Assembly (NCBI GenBank): GCA_029379385.1
Contig: CM055617.1
Coordinates: 16,810,679-16,874,678 of the forward strand
Length of the DNA stretch: 64,000 nucleotides
DNA from: Quillaja saponaria
Taxonomy: Eukaryota > Streptophyta > Magnoliopsida > Fabales > Quillajaceae
Direction of reading: 5' to 3'
Positions 1-11,182 of this stretch are shown piece by piece. The position numbers and the translations under genes were made by a program. The notes beneath the pieces were generated by a model, which saw only the letters and a program-made list of their open reading frames with translations, had not been told where the DNA came from and searched no databases. The first letter of the stretch is position 1; each line of letters opens with the position of its first letter.

Positions 1-735
1 GAGCAATCCACGAAGGTGTTTTGATAAGTTAGTAGATGAAGACCACATGAAGTTTACCTTTTTGTCACAAGCTTCATTTGCTATTCTATCAGTTACAACA
101 TTTGTTTCTCTATAGCAATACCAAAACATTATATGTATCAATTAACATCATTAACTCTCAAAATTTCACATGAAGCTTCCATAATGGATTGGTTTTCTTA
201 GTGTAAGGGATTTCGTGAACCTAGGCTTAGTTTAAATATTCTTATAAATTGCTTAAAAATCTCTACATTTATATTGGTTTGATTAGAGTTATCTTGCATC
301 TTATTGGTATTTAACATTAGAAAGTAATTTATTCCTTGTAGGAATGATCTTTATTTATCACTGTATTACTTGAGGACAATATGTGCACTTGTATTTTATT
401 TTATCTTAAGTCAAGTCATTGAAATAAACTTTGAGGATTTAAAGGGAATGATTCGTTCAACTTTGAGGATGCACCATGGCAGACACCATATGAGAGCCGA
501 GCAGTCCAAGAAGCAAGAATTAAACTAAAACTGAGAGAGCTACGTGTCATAGTGCCTTATTCCAGAGAATTCAATTAAAACAATGACCAAAAGGAAGCCG
601 GTGCTAGATTTGCCAGTTTTAAAGGGTCAAGTTAGTGAAGATGGTGCCGCAATGCCTAGAAGGAAGAGGTCGCGACACCATTAATGAAGACAACTTTGTT
701 GGCAAACAGATAGCAAGAAGCCACAGAGCCAAGTG
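1..735. other. Unassigned AT-rich sequence
   Basis: No open reading frame longer than about 60 codons and no recognisable domain. The stretch around 430-700 is less AT-rich and carries short lysine/arginine-rich readable pieces that might be decayed retrotransposon coding sequence, but I cannot assign them. It lies upstream of two LTR-like units. Confidence 0.4.
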
Positions 736-739
736 ATGA

Positions 740-1170
740 TGCGCTACATCACCGTGACATATTCACCTAGGATCATATTTATATTGAACTAGGAGAAAAA
801 TGCTTATAAAAAAAAGATGAAGGCTGAGGGTGAAAAACACACTAGAGCTAGTGAGTTGGGAGATATCAAGGAGATCGTGAAGACCCAGAGCTATGACATC
901 TCTAGTCTTCTACTCTCTTCTTCTTATTTTCTAGTGTACTTGTAATGGCTATTTTAGTTATGTTTTCGTTTACCTTAGTTAGGATGGAGTAGTTATGTTC
1001 TAAGGTTGCAATTGAACTCACATGTAACCTATGTGGCCTTTGCTTTAAATTAATTTAGCTTAGTTTTCAATTATTTATGTTGTTGTGATCTTAATGCTTC
1101 TAAGTGCTTGATCATCAGTTAGATTGATTAGAAACCCTAAATTAGCTTGGAAAAGTGAATTTGGGGTTAG
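740..1170 (+). repeat. Degenerate LTR-like unit, copy 1
   Basis: A TATAAA box at 805-810 is followed about 95 bases on by a pyrimidine-rich stretch (900-930). Then come the landmarks 'gttatgtttt', 'actcacatgtaacct' (about 1017) and 'tgcttgatcatc' (about 1105). The same landmarks recur in the same order about 950 bp downstream. This layout (promoter, short R region, T-rich U5) resembles plant Ty3/gypsy LTRs of the Athila/Tat kind. That assignment is inference; no TG...CA ends or primer site could be fixed. Confidence 0.4.
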
Positions 1171-1689
1171 CTGACAAGTTTATGAAATAACTTATTTGAT
1201 ATCACTTTGTTGATTCATTTTAGCTATGTTCTTGAGCTTTGCTTTACAAGTTGTTTAGTTTTTGCTTAGTTCTGAGTTTAATTCATATTGCATTAAGATG
1301 CTACATTTTAGTCAGTTTTTAATTAGAATTTAGCTTTTGAATAAGAGGTCCATTCCTATTTGACTTTGTTTGTGTGTTTTGAAGATATAATGCTTCAAGG
1401 AGTAATTTTTGGAAGACTAATTGCAAAGGAAATAGGATTTTAGTTTGTTGTGCACCTAGGTTGTGGAAAAATGAGGTTGTAGAATTGGAATTGTATAATT
1501 TGGCTTGTTTAGTGCAACGGTGCTAGAATTTGGAGCCAGGCCCCTCGGGTTGAACAACTAAAGATAGTAGCACATGGCACCATGACGCTAGTTTATGGCT
1601 CCATAGCGCTAGAATCTTGCAGCCGTAGCACCTAACGTGATTCTCCTATCTGATTATTAGTACTGTGGCCATGAGAAAGTGTGGTAATG

Positions 1690-2170
1690 GTGCTAGCCCA
1701 AGAAATCCACTCCAAATTGGATTCAAACTCATGGTTTTGTAGCCTATAAAAGAGAAAAGGCTTTGGGATTCAACAACCACATTTGAGCAAAGGAATTCTG
1801 AAGATGTAGAGCTGATCAAGAGTGCAAGGAGCAAGAGGAGCAAGGATAACAAAAGCTTGAAGACTAACAAACTTCATCATTTTCTCTTATTCTTCCTTTC
1901 TTTTAACTTTTTTGTATGTTCTTGATGATTTGTTTAATTATAGTCATGTTTACCCTAAATAACATGAACTAATTTAGGATTACAATGAAACTCACATGTA
2001 GCTTGACTTAAATTTATCTATGGATTGCATAGGGTTTGGTATTTATGTTATTTATTTCATTCTATGTTTAATGCTTGTAATTGTTTGATCACCAATTATA
2101 TTGACTTGGTAACTTAGAGGAACCTTGACGAATGAAATCTAAGTTTAGCTTTGAGTGAAATAGAGCTTGT
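1690..2170 (+). repeat. Degenerate LTR-like unit, copy 2
   Basis: Second copy of the unit starting near 740. It has TATAAA at 1745-1750, a pyrimidine-rich run at 1880-1910, 'gtcatgttta' at about 1943, 'actcacatgtagctt' at about 1990 and 'tgtttgatcacc' at about 2085. The two TATA boxes are 940 bp apart. The stretch before it (1500-1640) holds imperfect repeats of a 'tagcgcta/tagcacc' motif. Confidence 0.4.
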
Positions 2171-2182
2171 TTGAATCCATTA

Positions 2183-2396
2183 ACCTAGTTGTTTGAATTT
2201 GAGTTGTATATAATTTAGACGTATACATATATACCTTGCGTAGCCAATTTAAGGTTTAGTCTTAATGAATCTTGTTTTATTCAATTTTTATAGACATATA
2301 ATGAATTGGATAAGTAAAGTAAATTATAAACAACTCGAAAGATACTTATAGTTGTTTGAATTTGAGCGTATATAATTTAGACATATTCCTATACGA
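2183..2396 (+). repeat. Short direct repeat pair next to virus copy 1
   Basis: The string 'gttgtttgaatttgag' followed by 'tatataatttagac' occurs at about 2189-2222 and again at about 2350-2384, roughly 160 bp apart. The second copy ends close to where pararetrovirus-like sequence begins (about 2385). It may be part of the preceding LTR-like repeat, or scar sequence from the viral integration. Confidence 0.5.
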
Positions 2397-2945
2397 ATTA
2401 GGAGATGGTTCTTCATTAAGAGTAAATTTGAGAAACCAACTGTGTTTTCTTGCTTTTGTTTTCAAATAAAAAACAAATTTTCCCAAGCGGCTATATAATC
2501 AAAATAATTATATAACTTAGGAAATATTTCTTGTCTCTCAATTGTTTTTGACAGTATAAGTCCATACCCCATTCTCCGGGCTTCATAACTTTATAAATAA
2601 GCTCATTCAAACCCAATCTTAATTTAGGGTTTATGTCAAACTGATTCAGCATCCACAAGGATATTTAAATAATATAAAGTACCCTTGGGTTTAACTTTAG
2701 GAAGAAGATTATGATTGAGCTAGAAAGGAGCTATCTCATATGGGGCTAAATTGATATATTTCTTTTCTATTGATGCTATCTTTTTATAAGATAAATGAAT
2801 ATAAGGGTATTTAAAATCCTTGGTATTACACTAGCTCATAAGTTTTGTCACTCTAGAATTCCTTTTCATGATTGTCTGAATCCTCAACATTAGAAATTGA
2901 AACATTTCTTTTTGCTGAAGAACTTGCTTGAGAAGACATAATTCC
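2385..2945 (-). pseudogene. Endogenous pararetrovirus copy 1: remnant of second ORF
   Basis: Read on the minus strand, this follows the RNase H remnant just as the plus-strand ORF at 47028-48107 does in copy 2. It begins M-S-S-Q-A-S-S near 2941, with a serine/lysine-rich start like copy 2 (MSFQTNSPAKRNVS). It retains related blocks such as the tyrosine/lysine-rich 'LSYKKIA' and the 'LYYLNILVD' region. It is broken by stops and frameshifts. The product has no function I can assign. In tentative florendovirus-like Caulimoviridae a small second ORF of unknown role is known. It ends abruptly near 2385. Confidence 0.6.
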
Positions 2946-3530
2946 TTTTCTTTTAGGATCCCTGCAAAAATTCTCTTCTTAGAAAATCAGGTAATGAATT
3001 AGATTCTCCTTTAATAAATTCTATGTCGAATTCAAAGACAGATAAAATCTCTTGCCATCTTGCAAATATCTATTTAGATGCCATATTTTTAACATCTTTT
3101 AAAAGTATATCCTTGGCGGATTTACAATCAATTCTTAATAAGGATTTCTTGTTTAATAAGTCTGACTCAAATTTAGTGATGCACAGGACTATGGATAACA
3201 ATTCCTTTTTTATTGTTAAATAATTATGTTGAGCACTTTTCCATGTTCCTGATGTAAATCTAACTAATTGCTATTGATTAGCAATTCTTTGTTTAAGTAT
3301 TCATCCATAACCTATTTCTAAGGCATCAGTTTCTATAATTTTGTAGGCTTCGGGATAAGGAATGCATAAATAAGGAAGCTCATTAACTCTTTGCTTTATT
3401 CTTTTTGCAGCTTCTGTAAAATCATTGTTCCATTTAGGAGGATTTTTCTATAGTCTTGTAAATAATAATCTACAATTTAAAAGCTAAATCTTTATAAAAT
3501 TCACCTGCATAATTAAGGCTCCCTAGAAAT
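2946..3530 (-). pseudogene. Endogenous pararetrovirus copy 1: RNase H remnant
   Basis: The minus strand carries the C-terminal end of a pararetroviral RNase H domain, with the block 'FDIEFIKGESNSLPDFL' near 2985-3035. This block is shared with the plus-strand copy at 46930-46990. Upstream lies the connection domain region with 'KNPPKWNNDF'-like sequence around 3430. Several stops interrupt the frame. The enzyme would degrade the RNA strand during reverse transcription; this copy cannot encode it. Confidence 0.7.
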
Positions 3531-4370
3531 CTTTGTAATTGTTGCTTTTCCTTTAACTCATTAGGAAATTTATCAACAAATTGAATAGCTCTATCCATTG
3601 GTGTAATTGATCCCACTGAAATATTGTGACCTAAAACATGAATAGCAGTTTGAAATATTTTTACCTTTTCTGATGAAACTGCCAATCCTGTTTTAGTAAC
3701 AATATTCAATCAAGAACATATGAAGATGTTTAAAATGCTTTTCAATAAAAGGAGAAAACACTAAAACATCATCAATGTAAACAATTATATAATCATGATA
3801 GGGATTAAAAATATCATTCATAATATTCTGAAATTCAAATAGAGCATTTTTTTAACCCGAATGGCATGACTCCATTCATAATGTCCAAAGGAAACTGTGA
3901 AAGCAGTTTTATACCTATCCTTTTCAGCTATCTGAATATGCCAATAACCAGATTTTATGTCAAATTTAAAAAATACTTTGGCTACATATAGTCTATTAAG
4001 AAGATCATTTTTATTAGGGATTGGATATCTTATCCATCTTAAAGCTTTATTTAAAAGTTTATAATTAATAACGAGACTAGGAACTTCTCTTTCTAATTCA
4101 GAAGTATTTTCAACATAAAATACTGAGCAACTCCAAGGACTATAGCTTTTCCTAATAAGTCCCTTTTTTAATAATTCTTCTATTTCATTTTTACAAATCT
4201 TTAAATGCATTAGACCCATTGCAATAGGTCTAGCTTTTGTAGGTATTTGCCTTTTAGTAAAGTCTAGCTCATATTCAATTATATGTTGCTTCCTATTCCA
4301 AAAAAGCATTAGGAATTCCAGCACATATTTTTGTTTCTAATTTGTTTTGAAATTTTTTTAATTTCTTCTT
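3470..4370 (-). pseudogene. Endogenous pararetrovirus copy 1: reverse transcriptase
   Basis: Minus-strand fragments match a Caulimoviridae RT: 'LLKKGLIRKSYSPWSC' and 'IRYPIPNKNDLLNRL' (4000-4180), 'KFDIKSGYWHIQIAEKDRY' (about 3920-3975), the YIDD catalytic box near 3765-3780, and the post-RT block 'QLQRFLGSLNYAGEFY' (3490-3550). A homopolymer frameshift near 3845-3855 destroys the MPFG motif region. The wording of the motifs (tryptophan-isoleucine-arginine-tyrosine-proline before PNK) points to the florendovirus/petuvirus side of the family rather than badnaviruses; that placement is inference. Confidence 0.85.
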
Positions 4371-4900
4371 GCAATTTTGGAGTTTTAAATTATTCTCCAA
4401 TCCTTTTGTATTCTATTTCTTCTTTTAAAGACATCAAGAATTTTTCTTTTTTCTTAATTGTATCTTTTATTAGATTTATCTTAGGCAGTCTTGGTTCTTC
4501 AACAAACTCAAATTTAACTTGTCTTCCTTTAATATTTGACTCTACTATTGTCTCCGTTATTCTAGTGATAGGAAATACATATGCAAGAAATGATTTTGTA
4601 GAATAACCCCTTGGGCTAAACCTTTCACTAGAACAAAAGGTAAAGGAAAACAAACTTTATTATTACAGATAGCTATATTAGATAACTTCTAATCTATTAT
4701 CAGATGAATTCCATCCACAACATGAAGGATTTAAGTAGTCTTTTGATAAAATTTAGATGGTACCAATCCTTCATTAATACAATTTAAGTATGCTCCTAAG
4801 TCAATTAGAGTGATGGATTGAAAGCTAAATTCTTTATCCACTATAATAGTAACTTTAGTGAACCATTTTTGAGCTATTACTAATTCTATAGCGTAAATCT
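4370..4900 (-). pseudogene. Endogenous pararetrovirus copy 1: aspartic protease region
   Basis: The minus strand encodes the protease and protease-RT linker. The expected active-site D-S-G-A appears as D-L-G-A (about 4805), followed by 'YLNCINEGLVPS'. The same block reads IDSGADLNYINEGLVPS in copy 4 and IDSRADLNCINE in copy 3. The linker contains 'KGRQVKFEFVEEPRLPKIN' (about 4480-4540) and a lysine/glutamate-rich helix. The serine-to-leucine change in the catalytic triad would inactivate the enzyme. Confidence 0.75.
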
Positions 4901-5412
4901 ATCCTTCTGGATCATTTAATATATTAAGAGATCCTTCTTCAGGTTCTTGAATCATTAATCTCTTTCCCTCAAATTCTTGATCTTTTGGCTCATTAGTAGA
5001 TTCCCACCTAAGATCTTGAAATTGATTTTCATTTGATTCTTCTAACATTTAACTCTTCTTTTTAGAGTTTTTAACTCTTCCTTTATTTCATTTGTTTATG
5101 ATTTGAAATCAGCTATAGTTGGTTCGCTAGAAGAAATATTGGAGGTTTTTACTCTGTCAATTATATTTTTGAAAGAATAGGAATCATCTCTTACACTTCC
5201 TTTGATTCTTGGATTATTCTTTTCCCCTAGAAGACATTTGAATATAATTTTCTAATTGTATTCGTCTTTTTTCTAGGTCTTGAATTTTATCTATTAAGTC
5301 TAAAATTAGACTCCCTTCTTCAAAAAGTACATTAATACTAAGATTATTTAACCCTAAGGTTTTGATAATACACTCCTTGCAATCTGCATCAGAACAACAT
5401 TGAGATAAAGCA
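4900..5412 (-). pseudogene. Endogenous pararetrovirus copy 1: linker between coat and protease
   Basis: This minus-strand region carries a cysteine cluster 'CCSDADCKEC' followed by 'GLNNLSINVL' and a helical 'LILDLIDKIQDLEKRRIQLE' block (5220-5400). The same blocks occur in copy 3 at about 50030-50215 (CCSNNNCDEC), between the coat zinc finger and the protease. The viral sequence stops close to 5412, where it joins a Ty3/gypsy gag/protease remnant. The coat and movement domains of copy 1 are absent. Confidence 0.65.
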
Positions 5413-5789
5413 TGTACCATCAATGACATCTACATTTCCCATAGCATCTTGTTTTGTCAAGGCAAACACTCTATCTAGAGCTTTTTGTTCTCATTTCATG
5501 GACAATTCATTGAGAAATTCCCTTCCTATCTATAAAAGTAACACCTATTGGTGTTTTTCAAATATGGCCTTGTGCCAAGATCCCTTCCATGCTGCCTACA
5601 ATTTCCTAATTAAGGTAGGTTCCTCATTCTGTTGTACTCCACTATTTCTCCATCTACCGTAGCTGCTTCCCTTCTTCCTTGGCTTATCAACCTGAGCCTC
5701 TCTCTGCATTTTAGAAAAGTCGTATCTCCTTTTCTTTTCTTCTTGGCTCTCTTAATAGTCTCTTTTAGCAATCTTGCACTTCTTACCTG
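5413..5789 (-). pseudogene. Ty3/gypsy gag-protease remnant, downstream half
   Basis: On the minus strand, 'VRSARLLKETIKRAKKKRKGD' (5725-5790) matches the helical end of a gypsy Gag core. Further on, 'RVFALTKQDAMGNVDVIDG' (5415-5470) matches the conserved R-V-x-A-L-T-Q-x-D-A block at the Gag/protease border of chromoviruses. The upstream half continues at 9967-10420 on the other side of the solo LTR. Stops interrupt it, and the protease is replaced by pararetroviral sequence near 5412. Confidence 0.7.
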
Positions 5790-8700
5790 TGTTATAACCC
5801 TCATAACTCGATAACATAAAAATAAAAAAAATCGAGTTTTAAGACACAATGTGTAAATTTACGTTATAAAATAAATAACAATAAAATTAAACATGTTATA
5901 ACCTAATATTTAGTGGTGTGTTTTAAAATTTTGCGTATAACTCGTTGATGTAAATAAAAAAAAAATTTGACTAAGTAAAGTAAGATGAAGGGATAAATGA
6001 TATATATATATATATATATATATATAGATATATCTATATATATATGTAGCAGGATTTAAACTCCACCACAATTTTTATTGACTTTTAACCTCACTTTATT
6101 GTTTTTATCTTCCTTTTCATTTATTTTTTCCCTTTATTTTCTTATCTTGGCTGATTCTTCCAAGGAACTCCACCACCTTTCGAGACTCTTCTCCTCTGTT
6201 TTCATTCTCCTTGCCTTGTCTTGGAAATTTGCTGCTAGTCAAGAACAAGTCATTCTTCCTCTTGACTTGGCAACTTAATTTCTTGTTTCTTATATGATGA
6301 GGGTAGGTGTAGAGTTTAGTAGCAAGCAGCTTGCTTAGAGGATCAAGAGTTGTCGAGAGAATATAGCTCTGTTTTGGTGTGTTGAAGTTGTTGCTCTCCT
6401 TTGTGGCGTCAGTGGCGGATTTAAGTCTGGATTTGGGAAATCAGAAGTTGTAATGCAGTAAGCTCCCTTTCCTTCTTCCAATTCAACTGTTGTAACTCTT
6501 GCAAACTGCTTTGTTCTGCTTCTCTTGCTTGGCCATGAGAGTTCTTTCTAGCATCTGCATTGCTTGTCTTCTTTTGGGTTTGCTAATCTTTGATTTTCAC
6601 TTAGGTCAGTTGCTACCAAGGAACCATGTTTATGAGCTGGCTTGGATAGCTTTGTTGGATGTATGTTTTTCCTTCCTTTATTGGCCATGGGGTTCTCTTG
6701 TTTACCTTGTTTCTTGGTTGTTGAGTCCATTTTTCTTGTGTATATCACGTAGGTGGGTGAGTTTGAGGAGTCTCCAAGTAGCTGTCTTAGTTTTGTTTTG
6801 GTAGCCAACGTTCCCCTGTTTTGGTTGCTTTAAAATTTCTAGTTACTCTTCACTTTCAGCCATGCTACCTCCTTCCATAGCAATTAGCTCTTTTTCCTTC
6901 CTTGTAGCTTGGCCATCATCCATCCTGTAAATTTTAGCTTGGTTAACTTTGCTGGCCGTGAGTTATTGTTCCCTGCTATAGCTTTGGTTAGTTTCCTTCT
7001 TCAATCAGCTAGTTGGTGGACTATTAGGAGGTGGTGCAGCTCCATTCAGCACCAAGGAGGCATAACAATTTGCTTGGAAGGTGGTAGCAACTTGAATGTG
7101 TGGTTAAAGGGTGAGGGTTGATTCTTAGTAATAATGTTTTGTTAGTTTAATTACTTCAAATTTATAGTATTTTTATGGGTTAATGTTGTGGTGGAAAGGT
7201 TATATGAAATTGAATTAAGAATAATGAATAAGAAACAAGAAAAGTGATGGGTTAATAAGGTTGAACATTGGAGGGTGGATGTGAGTTATTGGTAAATCAA
7301 AATAATATAAGTGAGTAGTAGCTTCTAAATGATTAAGTTAACTTTAAAACAAATGTGGGTAACTATTGGGAATGTGGAATTGATGTAGTATTTGATTAAA
7401 TTGGGATAAGAATATGTATAGATATACAAACACATTAATGGAAGGAAATCATGCATTCAAGATGTTTGATAAAATGCCTAAATGAAACTAATTGTAATTG
7501 AATATGTTAAACTGGGTACATCTAATTCTCAGTGGTTAGTTGTTATTGGAATTTGAATAATAAGTTCCTAATCAAGAGTAAATAATGGTTGATTAATGTA
7601 GTGAGTTAAGGATTTAATGAAAGTGGGTAGTGAGCATGAACAAAGAAGTGTTAGTTATGGGTAAAGTGTTAGAAAATGAGAGTTAAATGGTTTTTAAAAG
7701 AGTACAGGGCTAGATTTCATGGGTTAAAGAAATCTTATGTTTCGGGTGCTTTCGAGGCTAAATCAAATTAAGAGTTCAAAAGAGAAAGTGTAGCTTAGGA
7801 TCTTGAGATGTTGTTTGCAAAATTTTGTAACTTAGCCCCAAGTATATTGTTAGTTAGAGTTGTTAGACTGCAGCTAGATCACGTTGGAATTTTAGTGAAC
7901 CCCAGTCAATCAGGAAGATTTTGCTAGGGGTTGTGGATGGAATTGGCTTAGGACCTCTGAATGAAAGTTGTCCCTAACATCTTGAAACACTATATTGGAG
8001 AGTTTCGTAATTTAATTCCCAAGTATAAGAATTCTATAAACATCAGAATCAAATGTTGGCAACCAGGATTTTTACGAGTGCTCTGTTTTTGTTTTTGTAA
8101 AGAATCGAGTTCAAGGCTGAGTTCAAGAAAAGTTTCTAAATAAGAAAATTAGCTAACTTCCTAGAGTTAATGTTTCAACTTGGTTTTATTAAATTTGATT
8201 AAGTATGCAAGTGAAGATAAATATATATCCAAGGAGGTCGTGAAATGCCTAAAAGAGTAAATTTTAAATAATTAACTGTACGAATATACACATCCAAATA
8301 ATACATATGATATCTATCTAGAAAGATATACTTGTCTATTAATAAATCTAATAAACATAATTGGACTTCCTTTTTCTTAGAGAAAGTTATGTTCCAATAA
8401 CTAAGGTAGGATTAGAGCTGTCAAAATTCTGCATTTTGCAGAAATGTAACTTCAAAGAAAAAACTATATTGATACATAAATTTAAAAATTACAAATAATA
8501 TACCAAAGTTACACAGTGTCTAGTAATTAATAAATTTTACAAAACTTGATTTGGAATTACCTAGAAGAAAATATGACCGTTAGAGTGAACACTGATCCAA
8601 GCCCTAAGTTTGGACAATTTCAACATTTCTAACTTACTAATGTTTTCTATCTGTTCCACTTGTTTCTTTCTACCCTATGCATAGTCATGACATCTAAAAT

Positions 8701-9966
8701 GTCTCTTCATTATCAACCTTGCCATATAAAGTACAATTCATATTACTTGACATGTAATGACTTAATAGAAAAAAAATTCATAAACAAACCTATCTACACC
8801 AAATGTTGATTTTATGAATTGAAAAATGTATTTATAGCTTCGAAAAGTGTAGTTGAATCAACAACGCATGTGAACGCAATAATAATTGATGAATGAGATC
8901 GGTTAAATGTGAGCGGTTAATTGTTGCCTTTAGGAGATAGATTATTAAGTGTAACTATATGTATATTTAAATAAATGTGCAAGTGCAATGTTTTAGTGAG
9001 TTATTTGAATCATGCTTGTCTGAAATTGTTTGTAGTTGATAAGGGTCAACAAATTGTAATTTTTCTGAAAATTAATTTTTATTTCCAGAATTGAGATCCA
9101 GGTGCACCTAGGTTATGTTGATTTGAAATTCTGAGATATTATGATTATGATAATTGTTTTTAAAAGTTTGAGTACTCAGCCCCGGTGGGATGAATTATGT
9201 AAGGAGATTAATATGTTGTGTTGGCACATAAATGCCCGGTGAGGGGTGATACTATTGTGCTGCGAGTAAATGCTAGGTAAGGGGTGATATTGTTGTGCAG
9301 GGCTAAGTTGCTCATTGGCCTCTTGTTTGCTTTGTATGTTATGATTGTTTCATTAATTCGTGATCCTATGAATTATGTAAGTTGTAAATTTATGACATAT
9401 ACCAATGTATAGTATTTTGAATTAAAACATGAACATTGTACATAATGTTATTATATATGTTATATTACTTGTGTTAAGTGAAGCTAGTGCCCTTTGGGTA
9501 CTATTTTTCACTCATTGAGTTCCTAGGACAACTAATACTGATAATGGACCTTGCTGAGTGTGTAGTGACAAGGTAACTCTTGGAAATCTCAATCTTGAAA
9601 TCAAATGATGAAAATTTGCAGTCACACTAGAGCTGTATGGTGTCGGTCTTATAAAGTGTAATAGTTTAATTAATTATTATTGTGACAAGAAACGAAGTGG
9701 AGCTCAACTCCTTGTTATTGTTACTCTGGTTGTTGTATAAAAACAAGATTATGTATTTGTATTTTAGGCATATTCCACTTTACGGGGAACCTCTGCTGAA
9801 ATTTTCTGTAAACAAACTTTTACAGCTAAATTTTGTTTTATAAATCTTTACTTTTGTTCATTAGTTTGGTCAAGAGTCGTAGTTGTTTTTTTGTTTTAGA
9901 GTCCGGGTTACGAAGGGTTGGTAATCTATTCTTTCGGCCAGTCATGCCTCTGTGAGAGGTGTGACA
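5790..9966 (+). mobile_element. Solo LTR of a Tekay/Del-like Ty3 chromovirus (4.2 kb)
   Basis: Begins TGTTATAACCCTC at 5790 and ends GAGAGGTGTGACA at 9966, a loosely palindromic TG...CA pair. The flanking bases are ACCTG (5785-5789) and ACCTA (9967-9971), a near-perfect 5-bp target duplication. The flanks together restore a gypsy gag reading, with 'VKKFEQL' on one side and 'VRSARLLKE' on the other. Its last 190 bp and the segment around 9480 are clearly related, inverted, to the LTR at 29484-31742, which sits next to a chromodomain integrase. It holds no real gene: the open frames at 6078-7121 are fortuitous. A (TA)n tract lies at 6001-6047. Confidence 0.75.
6001..6047 (+). repeat. (TA)n microsatellite inside solo LTR
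   Basis: About 13 uninterrupted TA units followed by a short interrupted, partly palindromic TA stretch. Confidence 0.9.
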
Positions 9967-10420
9967 ACCTAATTGTTCAAATTTCTTCACCCTTAGAGTG
10001 GACACTTTACTTTGACTTTTTGGCCTAAGTTCCTTATGGAATTTGTTGGCTTTCCATTCATCATCATGTCTCAATTGTAAGTAGGAGGAGAACTTAGACT
10101 CCTCAAATAATGGCCTCATACTTAGCTATACACATATTTTCTTGCTTCACTTGAATAAACTCAACCTCATTTTTCTCTTCCACAATTTCTGAGAAATATT
10201 TATTTAAAAACACGTTCTTAAAGATTTCTCATGCCAACGCTATCTCATTGTCAAGCAAGTCTATCAGCAGCCCTCACTCATCCTAACCCGCCCGTATTAG
10301 TTGTACATCATGCTCAAATACCAAGTTATCACACCTTGATATCTAGGCACACCTTAATCTTTTCAATTGTACAAGATGAGAGAGCTAAGACTCTGTCATT
10401 ACCTTATTTGTAATAGCAAA
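9967..10420 (-). pseudogene. Ty3/gypsy gag remnant, upstream half
   Basis: On the minus strand the order is that of a Ty3/gypsy Gag core: a 'FLNKYFSEIVEEKNEVEFI' block (around 10150-10200), a 'YEA' block, and then 'DEWKANKFHKELRPKSQSKV' followed by 'STLRVKKFEQL' (9970-10070). The last two resemble the usual 'F..GL.P.IR..V..L....' segment. It continues without loss at 5789 once the solo LTR is taken out. Stops and frameshifts are present. Confidence 0.7.
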
Positions 10421-10748
10421 ATTTGGTAGTTAAATTAACTTATGCATTAACTAGTGCAAAATACCGTCCATTTTGTCTTTCATTTTCAAACAAGAAAAGT
10501 ATTCTGACTTCGGCCAAATTTAGGTCATCAGCCACTAGATTTCGATCACTTTTTTTCTATTATGAAGTTTTCACATTATTTTTCTTCATTTACCATTATT
10601 TTATATTAATAATTTTCACTTAATGTTTTAAAAATTTCTAACAATATATTCATTCCCAAAAAATTAAATTAATAGCATAAAGTAATATGAATTGACTCAC
10701 ACACTTAAGAAAAGAAAGTTAAAATACGGTGTTGTTCAGGTATTTCAA
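10421..10748. other. Unassigned intergenic sequence
   Basis: AT-rich, with no convincing coding potential. The 66-codon open frame here has no recognisable motif and low-complexity F/Y/I composition typical of chance frames. Confidence 0.5.
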
Positions 10749-11182
10749 GATTGGGTTTGATAATATTATACCTTTTATGCTGTCAAAAAGTCATAACAGT
10801 TTTGTTTGGTAATTTTTTCACATAAAAGTTGATGTGTGTAGTAAAAACAATTAACAAAATGTTTAATAAAACAAATCATAAACTGTTTTAAATGTAAAAT
10901 GATAAAAATAAATATCATTAATTAAAAATATATTTGGGAAAGAGAAATTAGATAGTTTATTAATTAATTAAGGATATATTTTAAAAAAATTAAATTAATA
11001 AATAATTTTTATCCTTTTGATTTGAAAAGCCACATATAACTCATAAAAACACTAGTGACCTTTTAAAAGCAGTAGAAAAAACATATCCCAAAAAAATACA
11101 CAATTAGTTTGTAAGGTGCTATGACTTTTTAAGTTTCTAAAAAGTCACAACACCCTCTTAAAATACATTATCAAACTCAACC
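10749..11182. mobile_element. MITE-like element (434 bp)
   Basis: Left end GATTGGGTTTGATAATATTA (10749). The right end, reverse-complemented, reads GGTTGAGTTTGATAATGTAT (11182). The inner part repeats 'aaaaagtcataacag' against 'aaaaagtcatagcac' in inverted orientation, giving arms of about 65 bp with mismatches. There is no transposase. The terminal word resembles hAT-type MITEs, but I could not see an 8-bp target duplication, so the superfamily is open. Confidence 0.55.

Noticed and set aside
3023..3223. 66-codon plus-strand frame
   Set aside because: Antisense to the viral RNase H remnant.
6078..7121. Three open frames (66, 101 and 70 codons) as small genes with signal-like hydrophobic starts
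   Set aside because: They lie inside the 4.2-kb solo LTR, have no motif, and have biased T-rich codons giving F/L/S by chance.
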